From NCBI RefSeq assembly GCF_946479975.1, contig NZ_CAMLIX010000084.1, positions 1 to 18,613 of the forward strand: 18,613 nucleotides of DNA, read 5' to 3'. The DNA is from an uncultured Flavobacterium sp. GTDB taxonomy: Bacteria > Bacteroidota > Bacteroidia > Flavobacteriales > Flavobacteriaceae. Both the position numbers and the translations under genes were made by a program. Shown here one piece after another: positions 9,175 through 15,111 of the stretch. How positions within the stretch are numbered: position 1 is the first letter of the stretch; each line of letters begins with the position of its first letter. The notes below the pieces were generated by a model. The model was given only the letters and a program-made list of their open reading frames with translations, was not told the origin of the DNA and did not search any database.

Positions 9175-9762
9175 TTGGAAGAATACCTTACAGAAGAACA
9201 ATTAGAACAAGAATGGAAAGTTGTGGAAGCCGAAATTATTGAAGCATTTAAAGATGTAACGCTTGGTGACGGAATAGGATATTATGAAGCAGACGCTATT
9301 GATGATTATTATAAACCTGATAACGCAAGATATATAGAATTAAAAGCAAAAGACGAACGCATTAACTGGCGCAAAATAGACTATGCATTTGGAGAAAACG
9401 AGGAAGTTTCTTTTGATAGACATTGTTTTATGGATGCAAAAGGACTGCATTTCTACATTCCTTTTTTGTTAACAGAGCGATTAGACTTAGTTTCTTCAAT
9501 ACTTGGTAATGTATTGCACGCTTTGTATAAAAAAGAAAATGACATTGTTGATAATAAACGTCCCTATCTAGAGAGATATCTGGAGTTATACAATCTGTTA
9601 ACAGATGCACAGAAGAAAAGCATTTGGCATTTTTATGAGTTAGAACAAAAAACAGAGTATGAAGACTTTTGGTTAAGTTGTGAGCGATGGGATTTAGATT
9701 TTAATGAAGAGGTAGATTCTTTCGCTTTATTAAAAAAACATTTTGGTGGTTTTTTAAATTGA
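9175..9762 (+). CDS. DUF6714-like protein, 195 aa, TTG start
   Basis: The N-terminal segment IIEAFKDVTLGDGIGYYEAD followed by AIDDYY (residues 21-46) resembles the signature of DUF6714-type proteins (AFxxVxLGxGIGLxEAxxIDDY). Further matching blocks are CFMDAKGLHFYIPFLL (84-99) and a helical end with LLTDAQKKSIWHFYEL. The function of the family is unknown; members are small soluble proteins common in accessory and immunity-like gene runs. The start must be TTG at 9175 or later, because an in-frame TAA directly precedes it and the first in-frame ATG (9430) would remove the conserved N-terminus. The protein is strongly acidic. It is followed 61 bp later by the DUF4375-like gene. Confidence 0.75.
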   Translation: MEEYLTEEQLEQEWKVVEAEIIEAFKDVTLGDGIGYYEADAIDDYYKPDNARYIELKAKDERINWRKIDYAFGENEEVSFDRHCFMDAKGLHFYIPFLLTERLDLVSSILGNVLHALYKKENDIVDNKRPYLERYLELYNLLTDAQKKSIWHFYELEQKTEYEDFWLSCERWDLDFNEEVDSFALLKKHFGGFLN

Positions 9763-9823
9763 AAAAAAATAACAAACAAAAGGAAAAATAAAAAGAAATA
9801 GTAAAAATCTAAATAAGCACTAA

Positions 9824-10351
9824 ATGAAAAAAATAGAAAACATAATAGTGTCAGATGTTGCATACAATGACACAGACGTGTATGAAATAATAGGGTCTAA
9901 TATCTTTGTTGTTAACCTATTGCTTCAAGAAGGCGCAGATGAAGAGCAATTGTCTAAAGATGCCCTTGCATCCTACTACGTAGACTATTATCTGGCGCAA
10001 TACAACAATGGTGGGTTTTCACAATTTGTATGGAATTCAGGATGGGATACAGAATTAAATGAATTAATTGAATACGGTTTACAGCAAATGTCTGCCAAAC
10101 TTCATATAGAGCTATTTAAAGAGCAGTGTGCCAAAGTAAAAAACTTGAATCCCGCTGAGTTAAACGCCTTTTTAGATAACGAGTATTTTGGTCCCAATCC
10201 AACAAGAGACAAATTGAAAAATGCCCAATTTTATGAAATAGATAAGGAAGAAAACTTAATAGAACTTAATGCCAAATGGCTAAAAACACATCCAAAACTT
10301 CTAGTACTTTCTGTAGATAAAATTTATGACATGGTAGAGGAAATTTTGTAA
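9824..10351 (+). CDS. DUF4375 / DMP19-like protein, 175 aa
   Basis: The core motif YYVDYYLAQYNNGGFSQF (residues 51-68) followed by WNSGWD is the hallmark of DUF4375 (DMP19 family). The C-terminal part (PTRDKLKNAQFYEIDKEE) also fits. The family namesake, Neisseria DMP19, is a DNA-mimic protein that affects a repressor; many DUF4375 proteins instead sit in toxin-immunity gene runs and have no assigned partner. This copy is acidic and soluble, of usual length for the family. The ATG has an A-rich leader. Its location between a DUF6714-like gene and the duplicated membrane-protein cassettes favours an immunity-type role, which is inferred. Confidence 0.8.
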   Translation: MKKIENIIVSDVAYNDTDVYEIIGSNIFVVNLLLQEGADEEQLSKDALASYYVDYYLAQYNNGGFSQFVWNSGWDTELNELIEYGLQQMSAKLHIELFKEQCAKVKNLNPAELNAFLDNEYFGPNPTRDKLKNAQFYEIDKEENLIELNAKWLKTHPKLLVLSVDKIYDMVEEIL

Positions 10352-10443
10352 CAAAACAAAAACGCGTAAGAAAAAATAATAAAAAGTTAAGCGTAAAGCT
10401 AAAAATCTTTCCAATTAAAAATAACGCAATAAGATATTAAAAT

Positions 10444-10857
10444 ATGATTAAAATTCCTGAGTTAGACAGCCCCATAAAAAAAGATTTGGCAGTAATTTTA
10501 GCGTGCTTTTTTCAAGCTACAATACCACAAGTATTTATGGCAATTATAGATCCACTAGATCAATTAGAATATGAACAACAGCAAAAAATTAAACATTTTG
10601 TAGAATCACATCATTTTATGACATCATTTATCGGTCTGATAGCAGTTGTAATAATTGTCGTATTGACTTGTAAATCAATCATTAAATTTTGGAATGCGCT
10701 CCTTATTATTACATGTATGTGTACAATACTCAATTTAATCTATATAATTATTAATACTAGTTTTCTAGAGGACTGTTTAAAAATTTTAGGTTTTTGTCTT
10801 TTAATGGTTTGTGGGCTGTTTGGCCACCGTGATCTCGGTTTGGGCAGTGTAAGGTAA
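10444..10857 (+). CDS. Small 4-TM membrane protein, 137 aa (paralogue 1)
   Basis: Four hydrophobic segments are visible at residues about 14-35, 60-79, 83-104 and 111-127, with a charged loop (LDQLEYEQQQKIKHF) between the first two. I do not recognise the family. It is paralogous to the genes at 11137 (shared MIKIPxLDxP start, VLTCKSII, LIITC, TILN) and at 11956 (shared C-terminus SFxEDCLxIxGFCLLMxCGL and final VR). Inner-membrane location is inferred from hydrophobicity and lack of a cleavable signal. Membrane-spanning immunity proteins against membrane-active or periplasmic toxins are known in other systems; that role here is a hypothesis based on context and on the divergence pattern. Confidence 0.8.
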   Translation: MIKIPELDSPIKKDLAVILACFFQATIPQVFMAIIDPLDQLEYEQQQKIKHFVESHHFMTSFIGLIAVVIIVVLTCKSIIKFWNALLIITCMCTILNLIYIIINTSFLEDCLKILGFCLLMVCGLFGHRDLGLGSVR

Positions 10858-10870
10858 ACCTTTTTAAATA

Positions 10871-10933
10871 ATGTCGAATTTCTTTATCTCGTTTAACGAA
10901 TTAAGAATTTATAAGAACTCACCAAAATTATAA
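10871..10933 (+). CDS. 20-codon small ORF, copy 1 (coupled to next gene)
   Basis: An ATG 13 bp after the membrane-protein stop opens a 20-residue frame (MSNFFISFNELRIYKNSPKL). Its TAA lies 2 bp before the ATG of the truncated gene at 10936. The second cassette has the same frame with one amino-acid change (N3S). Of the four base differences between copies, three are synonymous, including AGA to CGA. That hints at coding, but four differences are too few to prove it. It could be a leader peptide that couples translation, or a non-coding conserved element. Confidence 0.4.
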   Translation: MSNFFISFNELRIYKNSPKL

Positions 10934-10935
10934 CA

Positions 10936-11083
10936 ATGAAAACATTTCTAGAAAATATTAGAGAACAGCTCAATAGTCTTCCATTATGCTGATGTAGAAA
11001 CTCAAGTAACGCAAGGCCTTCTTACTGGTACAAACTTTCATGGAGAACTTACGAATAGAGTAACAAAAATAATAAAAAGTTAA
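10936..11083 (+). pseudogene. Broken copy of the 106-aa soluble-protein gene
   Basis: The first 16 codons are identical in protein to the intact gene at 11598 (MKTFLENIREQLNSLP). The frame then meets a TGA at 10990-10992. After a frame change, the remaining segment reads ETQVTQGLLTGTNFHGEL..., which resembles the intact protein's RRTTEALLKGT...LHAEL region. About 33 codons are missing between the two parts. It ends at a TAA (11081-11083) that lies inside the left arm of cassette 2. I infer deletion plus frameshift, probably linked to the duplication event. A functional 18-residue product is unlikely. Confidence 0.75.
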
Positions 11084-11136
11084 GCGTAAAGCTAAAAATC
11101 TTTCCAATTAAAAATAACATTATAAGATATTAAAAT

Positions 11137-11508
11137 ATGATTAAAATTCCTAAGTTAGACCGCCCCACAATAGAATTTTTTGCACTAGTAGCGGGTTTTA
11201 TTTTTCAAATTGTAGTGCCACTAGCATTTAATGCTATTATAGGTCCATTAGATCCAATAGATGATCATGAAATTATTCATTTTTTATTTTCTTATCATTT
11301 GTTAGCGTCATCTGTCGGTTTAATAGTTATTGTAATAATTATCGTGTTGACCTGTAAATCAATTATTAATTTTTTGAGCGCGGTCCTCATTATTACATGT
11401 CTTTTGACAATACTTAATTGTTTTCTTATAATTTCGGGGACTAATTTTTTTATAGACTGTTTCTTGTTGCTTTACTGCTTAATCATGCCAGCTACTAAAT
11501 ATGTTTAA
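11137..11508 (+). CDS. Small 4-TM membrane protein, 123 aa (paralogue 2)
   Basis: This is the paralogue of the gene at 10444, sharing MIKIP, PLD, VLTCKSII, VLIITC and TILN. Hydrophobic segments lie at about 13-34, 55-72, 78-100 and 104-117. A three-residue gap falls in the first loop. The C-terminus diverges after TNFF: it ends DCFLLLYCLIMPATKYV, about 14 residues short of paralogue 1 at that end and lacking the GFCLLMxCGL...VR tail shared by the other two paralogues. That may be true divergence or decay of the 3' end. Function is unknown; an immunity-type membrane role is inferred from neighbours. Confidence 0.75.
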   Translation: MIKIPKLDRPTIEFFALVAGFIFQIVVPLAFNAIIGPLDPIDDHEIIHFLFSYHLLASSVGLIVIVIIIVLTCKSIINFLSAVLIITCLLTILNCFLIISGTNFFIDCFLLLYCLIMPATKYV

Positions 11509-11532
11509 GTAGTGTTAAAACCTTTTTAAATA

Positions 11533-11595
11533 ATGTCGAGTTTCTTTATCTCGTTTAATGAATTACGAATATATAAGAACTCACCAAAATTATAA
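11533..11595 (+). CDS. 20-codon small ORF, copy 2 (coupled to next gene)
   Basis: The frame begins MSSFFISFNEL and ends SPKL, with its TAA 2 bp before the ATG at 11598. It matches copy 1 (10871-10933) at 59 of 63 bases and 19 of 20 residues. It is in a different frame from the following gene, so it is not an N-terminal extension of it. The tight stop-start spacing suggests translational coupling if it is translated at all. Confidence 0.4.
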   Translation: MSSFFISFNELRIYKNSPKL

Positions 11596-11597
11596 CA

Positions 11598-11918
11598 ATG
11601 AAAACATTTCTAGAAAATATTAGAGAACAGCTCAATAGTCTTCCATATGTTTACACAAATGGCATCTCGCTTTATGACAAATCATATTTAAAGAGACTAA
11701 ACAACCAATTAAAGGCATTCAATGTAGAGGATAAATTTAGTTTTACGCCAAAAGAAAGGAGAACAACCGAAGCACTATTAAAAGGCACCATGGTTTTTAA
11801 TACCAGATTGCACGCCGAACTGATATTGATAAACAATAAGCGAGGTGAAAGTCAAAGACTTACATTGCCCACAACGCAAGTATTAGAAATTATAAAAGCC
11901 ATTGTTGAACTACAGTAA
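11598..11918 (+). CDS. Small soluble protein, 106 aa, unrecognised
   Basis: I do not recognise the family. The protein is basic and soluble, with no signal peptide: an N-terminal helix (MKTFLENIREQL), a central part with KERRTTEALLKGTMVFNTRLHAELILI, and a C-terminal helix (TTQVLEIIKAIVEL). It is the intact counterpart of the broken gene at 10936. It is placed after a membrane-protein gene in both cassettes, so membrane protein plus soluble protein is the conserved pair. The next gene is another 4-TM paralogue 37 bp downstream. Whether the two proteins interact is unknown. Confidence 0.75.
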   Translation: MKTFLENIREQLNSLPYVYTNGISLYDKSYLKRLNNQLKAFNVEDKFSFTPKERRTTEALLKGTMVFNTRLHAELILINNKRGESQRLTLPTTQVLEIIKAIVELQ

Positions 11919-11955
11919 TTACACAAAACAGTGCCTAAGTAAGATAAAATGCTAA

Positions 11956-12435
11956 ATGAAACAGATGGTAAAAATTCTTGCACACAAAATAGCCAATAAA
12001 ACAGCCCAAAATATTGCTGCAGATTCATTCAATATATATGTCATTTTATGGAATATATTATTGATAATAATCGCATACTTTCTTCATCGAGTAATTGTGA
12101 AAGAAACTTCTAAAATGCTAAAGAATATACTTCTATATCGACAGCCATATGGAACCTATCAAAGAGTTGAAAAATACTTTTTGTCAGCACATTACCGCAC
12201 GTCAATTATAGGTTTGATAATAGTATTACTATTTACAGGATTGGGCTGTACAATTATTCCATTTTGGTATGCTACTCTAGTTACGGTATTAATAGCTATA
12301 GTACTAAACACATTTTATTCTATGGTGAATAAAAGTTTTTTTGAAGACTGTTTAGAGATTTTTGGTTTTTGTTTATTAATGATATGCGGACTGCTGAGTA
12401 AAAAAATTAAGATTGATTTTGGTAAAGTAAGGTAA
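11956..12435 (+). CDS. Small 4-TM membrane protein, 159 aa (paralogue 3)
   Basis: It shares the C-terminal signature SFFEDCLEIFGFCLLMICGL and terminal KVR with the protein at 10444 (SFLEDCLKILGFCLLMVCGL, SVR), and the same four-helix plan: about 26-47, 82-103, 105-125 and 131-147. The N-terminus is longer and different (MKQMVKILAHKIANKTAQN), with a longer basic loop (about 48-78) between helices 1 and 2. The flanking arms of the duplicated cassettes are absent here, so this copy is older or arose separately. Its family and function are unknown. Confidence 0.75.
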   Translation: MKQMVKILAHKIANKTAQNIAADSFNIYVILWNILLIIIAYFLHRVIVKETSKMLKNILLYRQPYGTYQRVEKYFLSAHYRTSIIGLIIVLLFTGLGCTIIPFWYATLVTVLIAIVLNTFYSMVNKSFFEDCLEIFGFCLLMICGLLSKKIKIDFGKVR

Positions 12436-12466
12436 TGCTTAAGCTGTAATATTAAGATGAAAAATT

Positions 12467-12877
12467 ATGACCGAAGAAAATTATATAACTCATTTAACTC
12501 AATACTTGAAGGAAATGATGGAATGGGAAAATAAATGGAATGCAATAGCAAATAAAGATTTGCAGAGCATTGCCAATGATGAAAATACATTGTCTAGGAA
12601 ACAGGAACTGGAAAAAATATTCAATAAATATTTGTCGACAAAAACATTAGAAAAAGGTCAATCAAGATTGATTAATCTACATTTTGGAGAACCACCTGCC
12701 CATGATGCAGAAATTACAAAAGTCGAAAAAAATAAGAAAGGATATTCTTTGCATACTAAACAAAAAATAGTAGCAAATGAGGTGAGATATGATATGATAG
12801 AAGAAAACGGAATATTGAAATTAGATACTATAGCTTATAAATCGTGTAATTGGCGAACACAACGAACTGTTTTTTGA
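12467..12877 (+). CDS. NTF2-fold-like immunity protein, 136 aa (probable)
   Basis: The layout fits NTF2-fold/RhsIA-type immunity proteins of polymorphic toxin systems: an N-terminal helix with MMEWENKWN (17-25), then LEKIFNKYLSTKTLEKGQSRL (48-68), GEPPAHD (74-80), a strand YSLHTKQ (93-99) and VRYDMIEENGILKLDTI (106-122). In that family the IFxxYxTxK and PPxYD elements recur. I match by memory of the pattern, not by search. It would be a cytoplasmic protein that binds and blocks a toxin domain. No cognate toxin gene lies in the window. It starts 31 bp after the 4-TM gene. Confidence 0.6.
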   Translation: MTEENYITHLTQYLKEMMEWENKWNAIANKDLQSIANDENTLSRKQELEKIFNKYLSTKTLEKGQSRLINLHFGEPPAHDAEITKVEKNKKGYSLHTKQKIVANEVRYDMIEENGILKLDTIAYKSCNWRTQRTVF

Positions 12878-12982
12878 AAGTAATACTTTGAAGCTGGAGG
12901 AATAGTTGAATACGAGAGATACAGATAGATTAAAAAACATCAACAAAACGTATCAAAAACTTGAACTGAAAAAATATACAAA

Positions 12983-13981
12983 ATGGAAAACATACCCAAC
13001 TTGGACAACTTTTTTATGGAACATGATGGTATAACAATTTGCGAGCCATGTCTGTCTATAACTTTGTTTTCAGAAGTAGACCTCGGTGTACCTGATGCAC
13101 CCGACATGCTTGGGCCGTATAATGCATTCCTTGCAAGATTTAAAAATGATGTGAAATTTAGCGTACTAGACGGAGATCAGGCAAGACCAAAAAAAATAAT
13201 GCCTGCACATTTTGAAAGCCTGCCTGCAGAAATGCAGAATTTCAAACGTAGAAAGAGTGGCGGAATAGTTGCTTTGTTCAATAACGGATCTACCATTAAG
13301 GAACAATGTACGCCCTCATTTGATCAAGAATACAGCAAAGTAAAACGTCCGCATTCTACAGTACGCATAAACCTGCCGCTTAGCTGGTACAGCGAAAACG
13401 GCCTGCAGGGATTGGAACAACTGCTTCAAGAATCTCTTGCTTCATATGCACTTACATCAGGTTATATTGGCTATGGATTTTCATGGACAGACTATTATGA
13501 ATACCAAGTTGCATATCGATTTAGCCAATGGCTACAAAATCATCCCGGATTCATGCACCCATCATTAGCGCATAGAATAGCATCTTATTATGGTCTGCCA
13601 GATATAGGATGGATTACATTATTAGGACTAGACTTTGTAGAAAAAATGGGCGGAGAAAGTAACTTAAAAAAATCTCTTGACTCAATACCGCAGGTAAATC
13701 TGCACAATTATCCAAATGGCACAATAGGCATACGCTTAGGCGATGCACCCAGAATTGGAGATGTGCAAAACGGAGATACTATGGAAGAGTACCAGGCACT
13801 TGGAAAAATATTAGCTCCCTTGCGAGATACGGAACCCATGACCAAAAATGTAAGTGTGGATGGACTTAGTTATCAGCCTGGATATCCTTTTACTTCGCAT
13901 CTGCCACACAATGCACGTCAGCTATGGCTCAATAGATTCTTTCCTGAAGGGAAAAGGATCTATGAAAATGATAAGCAATGA
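12983..13981 (+). CDS. DUF3396 / type VI immunity family protein, 332 aa
   Basis: The sequence fits DUF3396 (type VI immunity family). It has LPLSWYSENGLQGLEQLLQE (131-150), the ALTSGYIGYGFSW segment (156-168), a DIGWITLLG block (207-215), an MGGESNLKKSL block (222-232) and the C-terminal signature GTIGIRLGDAPRIGD (246-260), followed by YQALGKILAPLRD. Members protect cells from T6SS effectors in several Gram-negatives. The protein has no signal peptide, so it is probably cytoplasmic. Length is usual for the family. A 105-bp gap separates it from the NTF2-like gene. No T6SS effector is nearby, so it appears to be an orphan immunity gene. Base composition is somewhat less AT-rich than in the adjacent genes. 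Confidence 0.85.
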   Translation: MENIPNLDNFFMEHDGITICEPCLSITLFSEVDLGVPDAPDMLGPYNAFLARFKNDVKFSVLDGDQARPKKIMPAHFESLPAEMQNFKRRKSGGIVALFNNGSTIKEQCTPSFDQEYSKVKRPHSTVRINLPLSWYSENGLQGLEQLLQESLASYALTSGYIGYGFSWTDYYEYQVAYRFSQWLQNHPGFMHPSLAHRIASYYGLPDIGWITLLGLDFVEKMGGESNLKKSLDSIPQVNLHNYPNGTIGIRLGDAPRIGDVQNGDTMEEYQALGKILAPLRDTEPMTKNVSVDGLSYQPGYPFTSHLPHNARQLWLNRFFPEGKRIYENDKQ

Positions 13982-14026
13982 ATCAATTGATAAGAGCATC
14001 AACATCTTTTATAAAACATAAAAAAT

Positions 14027-14047
14027 AACGTACACACGTTACGTTTG
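14027..14047 (+). promoter_or_regulatory. Candidate -7 box (TACGTTTG) overlapping an inverted repeat
   Basis: TACGTTTG at 14040-14047 is an exact TAnnTTTG match, about 40 bp before the pentapeptide gene. Its first half is the right arm of a small inverted repeat (AACGTA 14027-14032, TACGTT 14040-14045, 7-bp spacer), which could be an operator. No clear -33 TTG is seen. The same octamer stands before the TPR gene (3166). Confidence 0.4.
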
Positions 14048-14086
14048 AAAAACCAATAATAAGTTTTAAATAAACAGTAATTATAG

Positions 14087-15064
14087 ATGAAAAATAACAA
14101 AGATCGATGGCTAATACATTTTGAAAAGAATGATGTTACAATGGCTGACTTTCTAAGCGAAAGCAAAAATTTTTCTGATTCTCCTTTTGGAGTTTATTAC
14201 GGGAAAATTGATCTGAGAGGCATAGTTAGTAACAAATATGATCTTGATATATACAAACCGTCTGACAATATAAAAGATATTACGGTGTTGAATGCTAATT
14301 TTTCGGAATCGGCATTCAGCACTATACATTTTTTTAATTGTCATTTTATTGACTGTAATTTTGATGGATCAAAATTTGAAAATGATACAAGATTTTGGGA
14401 TAATTGTACCTTTAAATCATGCACTTTTACTAAATCATCATTCTCCAACTGCGGATTCAATAGTCTTGCTTTTATGAATTGCACTTTTGCAGAAACAAAA
14501 TGGCAACGACAAAATACTTTTTCTCAATGTTTATTTGAACACTGTGTATTAAATGGAACATTGAAAAACTTAAATTTTTCAGATGCTCAATTCAATCATA
14601 CAAAGTTTATAGGCATACTACAAAACATCACTTTTCTTGGATGGAATAATATTCCTGCTACTTATGAAAAGAATGGTAATTATGCCAAAATACCTTATGC
14701 CAAAGTTCACAATCAAATGAATCATGTTAATTTTGAAGAAGCGACAATACAACTATGCACTTTTACTCAATTTTGCTATCTGCATAAAATAATTCCGCCT
14801 CAATCTTCAGATAACTTAGCATTTCACATTACAACAGCATTTCATAAAACAGCTCTTGAATTAGCAAAAAAAGAATGGCAATACGAAAAAGAGGAACTAG
14901 AAATTGCTGATTGGTTCATTAATACTTTTTATAAACCAGACAATAGACTTCCTGATACCATTATACATAAAAGCGATTATGCAAAACGGCATGGAGAAAT
15001 ATTTAGTAACCGACTTTTTAAAACAATTCAGCTTGCAGTACTTCAAACCCAGTCAAAGATATAA
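14087..15064 (+). CDS. Pentapeptide-repeat protein, 325 aa
   Basis: Residues about 69-175 are a run of pentapeptide-like repeats centred on Phe/Leu (NANFSESAFS, CHFIDCNFDGSKF, CTFKSCTFTKSSFSNCGF, CTFAETKW, CLFEHCVL, NLNFSDAQF), which form a right-handed quadrilateral beta-helix. The run is rich in Cys at the positions preceding the central residue. The N-terminal about 65 residues and the C-terminal half (about 185-325, ending FKTIQLAVLQTQSKI) are outside the repeats; the latter is mainly helical. There is no signal peptide. Some pentapeptide proteins mimic DNA and protect gyrase, but no such role can be assigned here. It is the last gene of the block, has its own candidate promoter and ends in a terminator directly after its stop. 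Confidence 0.85.
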   Translation: MKNNKDRWLIHFEKNDVTMADFLSESKNFSDSPFGVYYGKIDLRGIVSNKYDLDIYKPSDNIKDITVLNANFSESAFSTIHFFNCHFIDCNFDGSKFENDTRFWDNCTFKSCTFTKSSFSNCGFNSLAFMNCTFAETKWQRQNTFSQCLFEHCVLNGTLKNLNFSDAQFNHTKFIGILQNITFLGWNNIPATYEKNGNYAKIPYAKVHNQMNHVNFEEATIQLCTFTQFCYLHKIIPPQSSDNLAFHITTAFHKTALELAKKEWQYEKEELEIADWFINTFYKPDNRLPDTIIHKSDYAKRHGEIFSNRLFKTIQLAVLQTQSKI

Positions 15065-15090
15065 GCTTGGCTCCAGAGCCAAGGTTTTTC
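15065..15090 (+). terminator. Rho-independent terminator ending the central block
   Basis: The stem CTTGGCTC/GAGCCAAG (15066-15073 and 15076-15083; in practice 7 bp with a CCAG tetraloop) is followed by GTTTTTC. It begins one base after the pentapeptide stop and lies about 20 bp before the 3' end of the convergent cupin gene. Confidence 0.85.
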
Positions 15091-15111
15091 ATTTGAAACA
15101 ATCTTTTATAA

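Larger units (their letters stand above)
10372..10984 (+). repeat. Cassette copy 1 of a direct tandem duplication
   Basis: This is copy 1 of a unit whose second copy is at 11065-11646. The left arm (10372-10443) matches 11065-11136 at 69/72 bases and the right arm (10859-10984) matches 11521-11646 at 122/126. The core between the arms encodes a membrane protein that is clearly paralogous but much more diverged between the copies. Immediately after the right arm the sequences part. Confidence 0.9.
11065..11646 (+). repeat. Cassette copy 2 of a direct tandem duplication
   Basis: This is the second copy of the unit at 10372-10984. Start codons of the two membrane genes are 693 bp apart and those of the two MKTFL genes are 662 bp apart. 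The 31-bp difference comes from small length changes in and just after the membrane-protein core. In this copy the downstream gene is intact. Confidence 0.9.

Noticed and set aside
12895..13034. GGAGG followed by a TTG-started frame (12906) running into the DUF3396 gene
   Set aside because: The product is a low-complexity Lys/Asn/Thr-rich frame that overlaps the real gene start out of frame, and the phylum rarely depends on Shine-Dalgarno sites. Probably chance.
3277..15064. Search for a toxin, T6SS structural gene, integrase, transposase or tRNA attachment site in or beside the block
   Set aside because: None of the products shows such motifs and no IS-type terminal repeats or target duplications were seen. 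The block can be called an orphan immunity array but not a proven mobile island.
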